Shown piece after piece: positions 23,814-35,702 of a stretch of DNA of 64,000 bases. Below the pieces are notes generated by a model. It did not search any database, was not told the DNA's origin, and saw only the letters and a program-made list of their open reading frames with translations. The stretch spans positions 34,092,368-34,156,367 of the forward strand of contig CP099841.1 in the NCBI GenBank assembly GCA_030062745.1, given 5' to 3'. A program made the translations under genes and the position numbers. Each line of letters starts with the position of its first letter. Position 1 is the stretch's first letter. The DNA is from Capitulum mitella (taxonomy: Eukaryota > Arthropoda > Thecostraca > Pollicipedomorpha > Pollicipedidae).

Positions 23814-25252
23814 CAGACTTGTGCTTGATTCCGCTTGGCCGGAACCAATTCCAACTCCATACCCAGACAGATGGCTCCGAATCCGAATCTAATTTCAAGC
23901 GACAAATTATAAGCGGAATCGATTCCGAATCCAATTCCCATGTGGTTAAAAATGTCTGATTCCGAATCTGAATCCGATTCCAGTGTAACAGCTGTATTAT
24001 ACTTTTGCATTAACTAACATTAGGTACTGATAACCATTCATTTTGCCACACATCACGAGTGCTCAAGGACTGATGAAAATAGATATAGAATGACATGGTT
24101 TTCCGAGTTGCAATGTTCCATGGCATATTTTGTGATTTATCAAGTGAATATGGCATTTAGACTATGGCAAAATTTTCATACGAAATTCCACATTGTTTCA
24201 CATAATTATGTTCTGCAGCGAATATCATCAACCCATCCTGAAAATAGATTTTAAGGCTTTCAGACATGTATTTTCTGATAGCACCCCTCGACAAAAGGAA
24301 CATTTGAAAACAATCTTGTCATCAGTGGATTTAAGGCAGGAAGAAAATTATTCAGTTATCAGTTGAACAGGCATTGCAATACTGCGGCGAAGGTTTTACA
24401 ACAATATATGTTCTGGAAAGGTTTCCATTCGCGCCATGAAAAAGTTTTCAATTGAATAAAAGATCTATCGCCATATGTCGATTGAGGGTAAATCTTGTGA
24501 TTGGTGATATATTCACTATCAGAAACCATTGCTGGCACCTGTTGAAATAACTGAACATTTTTTATTACGGCATGCACTTTTCGCCTCGATGAAAAAAGTA
24601 GCAGCCACAGAAAGCTCTGCGTCGTCTTCGCCTATGGAAAAGCGACGTAGGAAGGATGAGAATTAGACTCAATATGAGATTTTGAATACCAAGTCCTTTA
24701 ATAAGCAAAAATGGACTTATATCTTTTAATAATGTCTATATCTTATCTTATATTATTATAATCGAACTAGGAAATTAAACATGCCGTGTGAACTGCATTA
24801 ATATTAGCACGGCGTTTCCGCACTATTTACGACGTACAGTTCTGGCGCTCTTGCAACATGCCTAAAGTCAATAACATTCATCATTCGTCACCAGTAAAAT
24901 ACGTATCAGGCGTTGGAGGGGGCAGTGAAATAGCAACACTATCTACTCACCAGTGCCCCCAAAAACTCGTGTAAAAGTGATATTTGCGCATCTTTTTCTT
25001 CCATGTTTATCTTGCCTTCAGTTGGGAATCCTTTGACATGATGTTGACTGTTGTAAATCTCGGAACACAACCTCATCCCCAATTGCCTACCTATCTACCT
25101 AACAGGCAATGTTCGGCCTCTCACACAACTTCTACTCAACACACAACTACTCAACACAACTTCCAACTGAATCGATTCCGAATCCAGTGCTGGCCCAAAT
25201 GGAAGTCATTCCGGATTCGGCTCTGATTCCGCTGGAATCGCGCACAAGTCTG
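23814..25252. mobile_element. hAT-like non-autonomous element with 8-bp target duplication
   Basis: The left terminus CAGACTTGTGC (23814-23824) is repeated exactly in inverted orientation at 25242-25252. The 8 bases outside are identical on both sides, GTTGGAAT at 23806-23813 and 25253-25260. A terminal repeat starting CAG with an 8-bp duplication is the signature of hAT transposons. Subterminal regions on both sides are packed with GATTCC/GGAATC motifs (23827-23990 and 25155-25240), a common hAT layout. Inside, open fragments such as EYHQPILKIDFKAFRHVF near 24220 and SSPMEKRRRKDEN near 24630 may be remnants of coding sequence, but I cannot match them to the hAT catalytic domain. Length 1439 bp. 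Confidence 0.85.
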
Positions 25253-25337
25253 GTTGGAATACGCCGCAAATGTGTCTGGCACACATATGAAATCTGCAAC
25301 TATCACATTAACCTCAAACGGTTTTAGCCTAGGTTAA

Positions 25338-26530
25338 CCCTATTCCCGGCAGGGGAGTTGAATCCACCCCCCTCGGGTTTTTTCTTGTCATTTTCAGGGT
25401 TTCTAACGCAGCTTCACGAAACTTCGTCATTTTTTTTTAGCTATTCTTTCTACGTATTGTGACAAAATTTCGTAATTCTGTTTTGCTCAGGGGCGGAGCC
25501 AAGCCACGTTTTTGGGCGGCACCTCAGGCCAATTTTGGCCCTGTTCAGGGTAAAAGGAAAATGACTGCCAAAAATACCGTCCTTAAGACAGAACTAAAAA
25601 CTTGATATTCATGTATAGCAAAATAGTTGGGCAACGTGGAAATACAATTTTGTTCATCTGAGGTCACTTTACAAGGTGACGTCAAGGTCAAATTCAAGAC
25701 TTGGTTTTATGGTAATAATTTCGGCAGTATTTTTTGACATGCCAAACTCGGAATATATATGACGTAGAAGGGTCTTCTCTACTTGTGTATCAAGTTTCAG
25801 CTTGATATCAGGTCGAGTGACGGAGCTATGACCTAAAATGTCAGTGCGCGTACCCTATATCACAGTAGCCGTAAAATGGAATTTTTGAAAAAGAGTGGAT
25901 TCAGATGATTGGAAACGTTTACAGACAATATTAAATGCATACGAATGATTCCAAGGTCACTGGAGGTCATTTAAGGTCAAAGGCCACAAGTTGACCTGAA
26001 GAGCATGTGACCATGACGTTCCCCCTTTTCATGTCCCTGGCACCGCCTATGCTAACAGTATGCAAACATTGTATTACGATTTGCACTTCTTTAGCAGAAC
26101 ATGACTAGCAGAAGCCAAAAAGGTGTTTTTGCCTCTTTTGTTCATTCAGTTGTTAGAAAAGAAATCCCCCTATTTTTGAAACCCCCATGAACGCCCATGA
26201 ATTTTCTCAAAATTTCGGATTTGTGTACCCATGGTAAAAGCCCTATCCATTATCTCTCGATTCATGCCAATTTCATTGGAATCGGTCGATAAACAACGGA
26301 GTTATAAGAGGTCCAAAAATACCCCTGATTTTGCCATTTTTGTCCCCCTGTATCCACGCCTTTCGAAATTTTAAAAGTTTCTTTTTTGAAAAATGTAGTT
26401 CACGTCATGGTAAGTCCATTTCCGTTTGTTGCGATGAAATCGGATGTGTAGTTCCCGAGATCTCGGGGGGGGGCGAATCGGCCCCCCCTGCCGGGAATCG
26501 GCCATACCGTCGAGCTCTCCGGCAATAGGG
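25338..26530 (-). mobile_element. TTAA element family 1, copy D, full length
   Basis: This reverse-oriented copy lies between TTAA at 25334-25337 and 26531-26534 (1193 bp). It starts CCCTATTCCCGGCAGGGG and ends CTCCGGCAATAGGG. The CAGGGGCGGAGCCAAGCCACG block, ATATATGACGTAGAAGGG block and AGGTCA cluster (about 25950-25990, DR1 with one mismatch) are all present. No coding capacity. Confidence 0.9.
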
Positions 26531-26605
26531 TTAAAGTATTCATGCTCATGCATGGGGCATTTCTGGTGTCCGTCGTTATTATCTGCTTTTATTTCAAGAT
26601 ACCTA

Positions 26606-26608
26606 TCA

Positions 26609-26646
<38 letters not shown>

Positions 26647-26660
26647 CATATATATTATAC
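26606..26660. repeat. TA microsatellite
   Basis: A near-perfect (TA)n tract with flanking ATATTATA variants lies between two tandemly oriented family 1 copies. Confidence 0.9.
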
Positions 26661-26822
26661 ATCCTCTACCTTATTAGTGGTTTGGCACGGTATAACATGA
26701 AATTATATGATATCGGGTCATGTAATGTCCCCTTTACATTATGAAACCCGTTTCTCAAAGTAAAGCTCACATAAGGCACTCAGATACTGGATGGCAGGCA
26801 CGACCCCACGTAGAAATCGTAT

Positions 26823-27912
26823 ATTTCTACGTGACGTGACAAAATTTCAAAATTCATTTCTGAATAGGGGCAGAGCCATGCAACGTTTTTGGGAGGTACC
26901 TCAGGTCATTTCCGGCCATTTTGAGGGTAAAAGGAAAATGTCTGTCAAAAATAGCGTTTTTAAAACAGAGCCTGAAACTTTACATGGATGTGTAGCAAAA
27001 TAGCTGGGCAACATTCAGATACAGATTTGTTCATGTGAAGTCACTTGACAAAGTCAGGCCAAGGTCAGAAGTCAAAATTTGGTTTTATTGCGATAATTTC
27101 GGCGCTGATTTTTCAAATGCCATACCCGGAACATATATGACGAAGAAAGGTGCCCTCTACTTGTGCATCAAGTTCCAGCTGGACATCAGGTGGCGTGACG
27201 GTGCTATGGCCTAAAATGTCAGTGCGCGTACCCTATATCACAACAGCCATAAAATGAACTTTTTGAAATAGAGTGAATTTAAATGTTTGAAAACGTTTAC
27301 TGATACTAAATGCATACGAGATCATTCCAATTGACTCCAAGGTCACTGGAGGTCATTTAAGGTGAAAGGCCACAAGTTGATCTGAAAAATGTGCGTCCAT
27401 GACGGTCCCCCTTTTTCATGTCCCTGGCACCGCCTATGCTAACATTACACAATTACTGTAATGCGCTCGTACTTCTTTAGCAGAACATGACTAGCAGAAG
27501 CCAAAAAGGTGTTTTGCCTTTTTTGTTCATTCAGTTGTTAAAAAGCTAATCCTCCTATTTTTGAAACCTGTGAACGGCCATGAATTTTCTCAAAATTTCA
27601 GATTTGTGCACCCATGGTAAAAGCCCTATCCATAATCTCTCAATTCATGCCAGTTTCATTGGAATCGGTCGATAAACAACGGAGTTATAAGAAGTCCAAA
27701 AATACCCCTGATTTTGACATTTTTGCCCCCCTTGTATCCACCCCTTTCAAAATTTCGAAAGCTTCTTTTTATAAAAATGTAGTCCACGTCATGGCAAATC
27801 GATTGCCGTTTGTTGCGATGAAATCGGATGTGTAGTTCTCGAGATCTCAGGGGGGCCGAATCTGCCCCCCTTCCGGGAATCGACCATACCGTCTAGCCCT
27901 TCGGGAATAAGG
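26823..27912 (-). mobile_element. TTAA element family 1, copy E, truncated at its right terminus
   Basis: This copy is in the same orientation as copy D, 290 bp downstream of it. The end at 27912 is intact (CCCTTCGGGAATAAGG followed by TTAA at 27913-27916). The other terminus is missing: homology starts near 26823 at TTTCTACGTGACGTGACAAA. The break coincides with a short perfect inverted repeat (26808-26817 with 26823-26832). Two substitutions disrupt the DR1 motif near 27360. No coding capacity. Confidence 0.85.
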
Positions 27913-27916
27913 TTAA

Positions 27917-28669
27917 ACTGCCATGTATAACAAGAAGTGAAGGGAACGTGAAAGAAACCCAGAACCTCGCGGATGCTTAAACTGGCCAGAAAGATGCACC
28001 CTGGCCAATCTGGCCGGGAATCTTGCAGCTTTTTAAATGCTCGTATAAACGCGACTTTTGTGTGTGGAAGATCGTTCAATGGCGATATACAGCAATTATT
28101 GTTCCTAATCAGAAAGGGATATATGACTATTTGTCCTAACCTGGCTTGCTCTTGACCCTATAAAGAGCAGGCGAGACAGATTTCATTACCGCGAGAGGTC
28201 ATTTCAGCTCTGTACTTGACACAATTAAGCATCCCAGCGAGTCATTATCGCTCTTTGTATGGAAGAGAAATACAACCCTATCTGACCTGACCTAGACGGA
28301 CCTTAACTGGATGACAAGCAGGTAATGTAAAGTAATGTAAAACTGATTACCAGAAAGTCTGATTTTCGTCTTCTTGTCACGTGTATTAAAAAGCTGCGTG
28401 TAAGTATCGATCTGCGGCATGTAAAATAACACCAATATTTGACATGACCTAGACTGACCTTGGCACGACATTTTTTTAACATTGGGGAGCTTTTTTCGTG
28501 ACCTTTTGTTTCACACCCAGTTAAAGGTTCTAAGACCATTATTGCCGATGATATGATGTATGAATTAATGTCAGTTTTTCCGACGTCGTGTTACCCGTTT
28601 TAGGCGGCCTGTGGCGTCATCAGTCATCTGGCCAAGGCCAGCATAGTATTTTCTGAATCGCAAAACTAA
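27917..28669. other. Non-coding stretch with TGACCT motifs
   Basis: No gene is recognisable. TGACCTGACCTAGACGGACC near 28280 and similar half-site pairs near 28442-28462 resemble the interior of the TTAA elements. Part of this may therefore be an older member whose left end I could not find. Confidence 0.35.
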
Positions 28670-28790
28670 GTGCTATCGATCGATGGCAGACCAGTTCAGA
28701 TCCGACCGCCAGATCTTGAGATAACTGTGGGGTGCCCTTTTTGTCACCCCCGGCAGTCGCGGGTACAGAAACACGTCAGGCGGCGCCGGG
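28670..28790. mobile_element. Possible isolated right end of another TTAA element
   Basis: Read in reverse, TTAA at 28791-28794 is followed by CCCGGCGCCGCCTGACG. After that come a G-run/C-run inverted repeat (28735-28755) and TTATCTCAAGATCTGG, the same order of parts as the ends of family 1. No matching left end was found upstream, so this is a solo or diverged end. Confidence 0.35.
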
Positions 28791-28794
28791 TTAA

Positions 28795-29888
28795 CACGTC
28801 CCTAGTCAACATTTCCAGTGGCATCAGAGGGAATAATGAAGAAAACAAGAAACAGCCAACTAGTCCATTTGTCTGGGCGCGACTGGCTCGGAAGGAGTAG
28901 TTACAGTGGGCAGTGGGAAGAAATGAAAATTGCCTTTGACACAACGAATGCATATCATCTGATCTCGGCGGTCTGCACTGAAAGTTAGCTCAATTCCAAA
29001 AGTCTGCATACAATGGTACTGCTCGCGACAACCTGAGGTACAGGTCTCCACAAAAGTAATGGTAGGTATTAAGGACTCTTGTGGTAAACCGGCGATAGCT
29101 GCAGTGTTTAGGGTGCTAATGAAATGTAATTTGAGCAGCTATTTGTCGCGACGTAGGAGTACCCGTAATACCTTCAAACGTGTGTTCCATACTTTAATTT
29201 CATGCCGAAAAAAAACACGAAAAACCATATTTGCGCTTAGTAGGCGGGGATGTTGGGCAAGTTTCCCGGTTCCGCCCCTACGCTAACTCTTTCGGCTCTC
29301 AAACTGATAAGATCAGTTGCGTTGTGAATGGGATACTGGGCAGAGGCTATGAGGAGGGAGTGCGTCTTTGTGACGTGACATGTTCTGCCGGAGGGCTGTG
29401 AGGGCCTCCTGGAGACTGACCAGGCTGTATCCAACGTGTAGTCCTTTCCAAACAGGTATTTTTTTTCACCTAATTGGATTTGAACATTCGACCCGAGCAA
29501 TGACGGCTGAGCGATTTCTGAGGAATAGCGTTGGAAATAACTTACACATGAGTGAACGGTTCGTATCGTGTAAGCAAAAAGGCTTTATGATAACTATATG
29601 GTGAATGTCATTTGTCAGGGAAGATTGATGGTAATGACACAAGGTTCAACGGACATATACTGCATTTATTTACATGGGAGCATTTAACTCGCACGAATAT
29701 ATTTCGGCACATATACACACACATTACCAAGGCCGGAACTTTGTATTTCTTGGATGGGAGGCATCCCCCAATGTCCAGCTGACCTTCCAACACAACGTTG
29801 AGATCCCCCTTTCCCTTACGCCGGGCTAGGCCCCCTCACAGTGTGGAACTTGGCCACCAATATTTTATCACTTCTCAGTGATAAGAAT
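28795..29888. other. Non-coding stretch
   Basis: No gene is recognisable. Short frames show no domain and no repeat was identified. Confidence 0.4.
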
Positions 29889-29892
29889 TTAA

Positions 29893-30573
29893 TCCTCGTC
29901 GGACGACGGGGTGGGTGCCACACCCGAGCATTGTTTCTGGGACCACGGCAAAACGGTGTACAACAGCGCCGTGAACTTTGGCATAGCTGACGACACATTC
30001 ATTGCACATGTTATGAAAAAAGTGACCACGTCTTGTCTCAGAGCACCGAGTCATGACATCATTATTAAAAGCTTGTATGGCGATTTTTGCGCTAAATGTC
30101 GGTTTCTTCACTGTTTTGGGGTAATAGACATGCATAAACGGCAGATGACGGGCATGGAATCGGTTCAGAATGATAGTACACATGAGAGCAGGTCATTTTA
30201 GACAGGTCAGTCATCTTTTAAAGGTCAAACGAGGCCAATAGCCTTAGATGACCTTTTCTGGCCTTAAAATGTTCCTACGCATTTTTTTTGGGGGGGGTGG
30301 GACGATTTTAGGCCTATTTGGTCCCAAAATGTGTCGTGTTTAATTGGGGAAAATCAATTTAAAGCTCCCAAACATAAAATTTGACCTGACCTAGGAGGTC
30401 ACTGGCTGACCTGATGGAGCTGGCACGGTTACCATTGGATTTTTGGGGCATACGGCTATCGATTTCTTCATGTCCCGAGGCGTTAGCTCAATTAGGGGCG
30501 AAATGGCGAGGAGGGTGCTTATCCCCCCCCCCGGTGATCGGTGCGAGTGAAAACCCATTCCGTCCGCCGAGGG
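29893..30573. mobile_element. TTAA element family 3 (681 bp)
   Basis: TTAA at 29889-29892 and 30574-30577 flank the element. The left end TCCTCGTCGGACGACGGG and the reverse complement of the right end, CCCTCGGCGGACGGAATGGG, form a terminal inverted repeat of about 13 bp with two mismatches. As in family 1, a C-run hairpin segment lies just inside the right end (about 30510-30535). Half-sites TGACCT/AGGTCA cluster at 30195-30260 and 30380-30415. Sequence between the ends does not match family 1 or 2. The reading frame at 29911-30201 shows no domain. Confidence 0.65.
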
Positions 30574-30836
30574 TTAAACAAGCTTGGGCATTAATTCTAT
30601 GGATGTTGGAAAACCCGGATATGCATACCCTACCCATATCAGACATTTCAAGTGGCGTCAAGATAATGCAAACAGAAAAGAGCAAATGGTAGGTCAGTTA
30701 TCCGTTCCCGGTCTTCTGAGCCGGGGATGACCAGTCGGAGCGTAACGTTTGACACCATGGTGTCAATATCGCGGATCCACTCATGTCGCCGATGTCTTCC
30801 ATTGCGTGGCTTTGCATAACTGCAACTTCCGTTTAA

Positions 30837-32046
30837 CCCGCGCACGACCGTCGGTCCGTCTCGAACATGCACGACTGGGGAGGCAGTTGGCTGCCCCCTC
30901 TAACTCACGAACGGTTGGTTGCACAATAAAAATAAGCATACCGTTGGAAAGCCTGTGACGAGTAGAGCTCGAAACTGGTCTCATTTTTAGTTTTGGATAA
31001 TATGCAAGCAATTTACGCCCTATATATGTTTTCTCATAGCCGACTGCATGAGACCGAGGAATGGCCTGATTCTCAAGGGTTGTGACTATTAACGCATAGG
31101 TAAAGGCATCAGCGCACAAGTAAAGATCCGCGGATGCCGATACAGATCTAATTTCCCCAGATTTCTTCAATATATACGCCGAAACGTTGAGTTAAAGACA
31201 CCGTAATTCTCCCGCCAGCTGTCGCAGTGCGCCGCTGTCGTATGCGGTACCAAATTGACGGAAACTATTTTTGGCGCTCCTTTATTTTCGCGAAAAAAGA
31301 CCATCTATGTAAATTTTATTGATCTTTGTGGTTCTTTTGATGGTTTCTCATGCTTAAATTTTGGAAAAATTGATTAGTTACCAATTTAGAAAGTTGGCGG
31401 AGCTCTATTCGCGAGAGCCTGTGTTGTTCCAAAATATACTACTTTTTCAAACCTTTTGAGGTTCCTGGTATTAATTACGCCTGTGCAAGCTAGTTCTGCC
31501 ATTTTCTACCCATTCTGAGTAATTCATGGTCGATTTTGACGGTGGTACATTTTGGCCCACTACAGTTATTCGTGACCTGACCTCAGGTCAATGGCTGGAA
31601 GTCATTGATACTTTGCCCAATGACGGTAACTAAATGTCTGCTTCACTCCACACTAAAAATGTTATGGAATATTCCGTCAATTTCCGAAAAAACGGCGGTA
31701 TGTCTTAAAAATGGCTTGACCTTAGGTCAATGACCTGGAGAATTCCAAAAAATTTGAGATCGCAGATTTGTTGCATCTATCACCATTAGTTATCCTTGAA
31801 AGTATTATTGAGATATTTTGTTTTGCGAAAAAGTTAGAAGGCGCTAAACTTTTTTGACATAGGTCCGTTTGACCTGACCTAGGTCAGGAACCTAACGTGA
31901 CCTGAGGTGAAAATTTTGACACGAGATGTAAAATTGATGGAGCAAAAAATACACGAGGTTCCGTGACTCTGTGTTTGTTGGTTCTCTCGCAATCCCAGAA
32001 AAACCTCAGTGGGGGCGTCAATTGCCCCCCCCCAATCGGGGACAGG
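30837..32046 (+). mobile_element. TTAA element family 2, copy 1
   Basis: TTAA lies at 30833-30836 and 32047-32050 (1210 bp between). The left end is CCCGCGCACGACCGTCGGTC, and the right end reads CCCCAATCGGGGACAGG. Subterminal G/C-run hairpins lie at both ends (about 30878-30899 and 32010-32034). The body aligns throughout with 58198-59400: CCCCCTCTAACTCACGAACG, TATATATGTTTTCTCATAGC and CGTGACCTGACCTCAGGTCA are shared landmarks. No coding capacity. Confidence 0.85.
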
Positions 32047-32050
32047 TTAA

Positions 32051-32348
32051 CTTGGCTAGGTCTGAGCCGTTCGCGCAGATTACCAATGATGTATGATATG
32101 CATGCCTTTGCGTGTGCATCATTTCAACGAAACGAATGAAACGGGCGACCGTATAGTACTGTCGTGAGATACGCATACATTAGTGGTATATGGTAACACC
32201 GCAGAGGCGTAGGAAAGTTTCATAAAGGGGCAGGGGACATTGCCAAATTATTGTTGCTGGCCGAGTACCGAGAGGAGAAGGTGATTAAGTGCGACAAAAG
32301 TGTTTCGTTTGATAAAGCGTAAATGTATGTTTGGTATAGTGTAAAACA
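32051..32348. other. Short spacer between two TTAA elements
   Basis: Nothing is recognisable between family 2 copy 1 and family 1 copy F. Confidence 0.4.
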
Positions 32349-32352
32349 TTAG

Positions 32353-33592
32353 CCCTATTCCCGGAAAGCTAGACGGTCTTGCCGATTCCGACAGGGGGCA
32401 GATTTGCCCCCCCCCCCAAATCTTGACAACTACACATCCGATTTTATCGTAACAAACGGCAATCGATTTGCCATGACATGAGCTACATTTCTAAAAAGAG
32501 AAGCTTTCAAAATTTCGAAAGCGTTGGATGCAGGGGAGCCAAAATATCGGAATGAGGGATACGTTTGGACCTCATATAACTCTTTTCTTTATGGACCGAT
32601 TTCAATGAAATTGACATGAATCGAGAGATTATGGAAAGGGCTTTTACTGTTGATACACAGATTTAAAATTTTCAGAAAATTGGTAAACGTTCACAGGGTT
32701 TCAAAAATAGGAGCATTACTTTTTCAGAAACTGAATGAAGAAAAAGGTAAAAGCGCTTTTTTGACTTATGCTAGTCCTGTTATGCTAAACAAGTACAAAC
32801 CGTATTACAATGTTTGTATAATGTTAGTATACGCGGTGCCAGGGACAAGAAAAAGGGTCATGGTCTGTCATGGTCAGAGTGAAAATCCCTTGGTAAAGTT
32901 CCTGTCATGGTCACATGCTCTTCAGACCAACTTGTGACCTTTGACCTTAAATGACCTCCAGTGACCTTGGAGCCACTTGGAATGATCTCGTGTGCATTTA
33001 ATATCAGTAAACGTTTTCAGTCATTTGAATTCACTCCATTTAAAAAAAATTCATTTTACGGCTATTGTGATATAGGACACGCATACTGACATTTGAGGTC
33101 ATAGCTCTGTCACCCGATCTGATACCGAGCTTAAACTTGATACACAAGTAGAGGGCACCCGTCTACGTCATATATATTCTGGGTTTGGCATTTAAAAAAA
33201 AAATAGCACCGAATTATTGCTATAAAACCAAATTTTGATTTTTGGCCTTGACCTAACCTTGTAAGGTGACCTTCGACAAACAAAATCTATCCGCGCGTTG
33301 CCCAACTATTTAGCTATACAGCCATGTAAGGTTTGAAGTTCTATCTTAAAAACTCTATTTTTGGCAGTCATTTTCCTTTTACCTTGAACAGGGCTAAAAT
33401 TGGCCTGAAGTGCCTCCCAAAAACGTTGTCTGGCTCCGCCCCTGAGCCAGGCAGAATTTCGAAATTTTGCCGCAGTACGTAGAAAGAATAGGTAGGAATG
33501 GGGATCAGATTTTGTGAAGCTGCGTTAAAAGCCTGGAATTGGCTAGCAAAAAACCCGAGGGGCCGGATTCAGTCTCCCTGCCGGGAATAGGG
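32353..33592 (+). mobile_element. TTAA element family 1, copy F, full length
   Basis: The left flank reads TTAG (32349-32352), a one-base decay of TTAA; the right flank is TTAA at 33593-33596. Length is 1240 bp. It starts CCCTATTCCCGGAAAGCTAG and ends CTGCCGGGAATAGGG. A small insertion near 32870-32900 partly duplicates the GTCATGGTC block. It keeps a perfect four half-site TGACCT array at 32935-32967. No coding capacity. Confidence 0.9.
32935..32967 (+). promoter_or_regulatory. Four-fold TGACCT array (DR1-DR4-DR4) in copy F
   Basis: Perfect TGACCT half-sites start at 32935, 32942, 32952 and 32962, with spacers of one, four and four bases. Spacing of one and four are preferred arrangements for nuclear receptor dimers. 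The same array is intact in copy G (41851-41883). Activity is inference. Confidence 0.5.
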
Positions 33593-33596
33593 TTAA

Positions 33597-35702
33597 TAAT
33601 TTTTTAAAACAGCAACATTGTACAATGTTCTTGCATGGGATTTTCTGAAACGAGACTCCGTTCTGAAAGGGCTTCACGTTGGAAATTTCCGGTCAGAATC
33701 CAGTGGAGGCAGCCAAATCCACCCCCGCGTCCGGTCTCATGTTTATCGCGGATTGTCTATTTACGCACACTAAACTGATATCTAGTGCGACGTGAAAACG
33801 AAAAAAAAATGAGATGGGCATTTTTGGAGGTATCGCCCAGTACAGTCAACCGTAGAGCGGCAAAACCAGTCGATCGCCCCCTCCCCCCTCCTCGGCCATG
33901 TGTTACCAACGGTGATGTTAGGCGTATACGAGCAATCTGAAGTTAAATGCTGTAATCTGTTTGCTAGCCATCGTGGATCTCCCTTGAAATAAGGATAAGT
34001 CTGATTTTGGCATACCTTCGATCAGCTGCAGTAATCATCCAGGGAAAAGCCACAAAAGCTGCCAGATCGACGAAATTTTGGACATTTCGCCCGATCTGAC
34101 CTCGAAGGTGTTGCCCTAGGGTCACAAAATTTGGACAAATGTAGTTGCCCACAGCTTTCCACTCACTATTAAAGTTTCATGTCGCTAGCTGGTTTCTGAG
34201 GTTTGGGGTCGGAGGGGGGGGGAGAATTTCGCGCCTTTTGTCCTCTGCGCGTAATAATCAGAGGCCCTCCATTGCGCGTGTCAAAAACATAAAACAAATT
34301 GTTTATTAAGCATAATTACGCATAAAGTAATACCAAGATGGATGTCGGGTGTGTCCAGCATTCTTAACTTTACGGATATTTCCCAAGACAGGAGTTTAGT
34401 ATTTTTCGCCGCCTTGTAGGAATTGGAGCTCTGTCTCCCCCGACGGAGCCTAAATGCCGTTTAATGACGTCTTAAAGATATCGCTCGCTGCCGGTTTAGG
34501 TTAGGATGGGCTTTTTGACTTCCCCAAGATATACATCACTATTTATGGCCGATGGGTTATTTCCAATCGTTTGATATCATCACGTTGTGCAACGCATGTG
34601 TTCCCGACAAAGTCTGGGTTCCCATGCAGCCTATGTGCCCAGAAATGAGAACAGAGGAGAAAGAAACAAAACGGCTATCCAGGGAGCGCCGTCTCACGAT
34701 TCTGCATCACCCATTTCAAGTTAAAAGATAATACCACTTGGCCAACCAAGAACGCTGCACAATGTGCAGCTGTGTTGATCAAGTTGTTCGGAACCTAGCC
34801 ACTACGCCAATGAATGGGAAGTTGGCCCTCTCCTCCCTCTTACGGCGCACGAAACGGATCCGCTCATTGGTCTGCGTGTTAACAGCTGTCCGATCTACTA
34901 CGAAAGGCAGCCTCGAAACATGCCCCCGACACAACCGGCCACTTGTCAGCGAAGGGTCGTAACTGGCAGGGACGCACTCAACAGGAGGCGGTGAAAACTC
35001 TGGCGAGTGAAGCAAAAAACATTATTTCGGAAAATTTATCGATACTAAGACAATGCAGATGAGCAAATTTGTATAAAGTGACGCGAAGCATTGTCACCTA
35101 CCATGCTGTGTACTTGTAACGATGTATCACCTACAGTTCGGAAAATACGCTCCATGTTGTCAAGGAGCCTCATACCTACAATTACTTTTGTGGAGAACCG
35201 TACATGCCGTGTCGCTATGAAACATGATATGCGTATTATCGAACGATTAAGATTACCGTTTACACATACGTATTTACGGACACCATACACATTTGTTACA
35301 CAAAGCAGCACTTTATCTCTAGCCTCTCATCCCGCATTCTTACTACGAGGGCATCCACTGATGGCAAAGACGCCATCAAACAGCTTGGCCATTTTAACAG
35401 TTGCCGAGCCAAGAAGTCTGTCTCTCTTTGTCTCTTGGTCATTCTCTCGAGCTGCAAACACACAAGCAAGAATCATGATTTTTCCGTACCTCTGTCCGTC
35501 CACACCTGGTGCTGGAGGAGGGACGGTTGGGCTACCAGCTGCCACAATGTATACCATGATTTTTGAATCATGGAAATGGAGCATTATGCGTTATGTACTA
35601 AGACATTAGGTTCGGTTGGGTGGCCTACTCTTTTAAAATGTATAATGACTTCAGAATACGCACATCTAAAGTTTGCCTGACCCGCCAATGGCAGCGAAAA
35701 TA
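33597..35702. other. Non-coding stretch
   Basis: No gene is recognisable. G-run and C-run patches lie near 33880-33895 and 34213-34223. The frame 35091-35609 (+, 172 codons) and the antisense frame 35327-35584 have no family resemblance I can name and lack splice or start context. Confidence 0.4.

Noticed and set aside
30483-30510. Sequence like a tRNA D-arm (TTAGCTCAATTAGGGGCG)
   Set aside because: No acceptor stem, anticodon stem or T-arm can be found around it. It lies inside a TTAA element.
35091-35609. 172-codon plus-strand frame as a gene
   Set aside because: No domain, no exon-like codon bias, no start or splice context, and the antisense is also open. Most likely chance.
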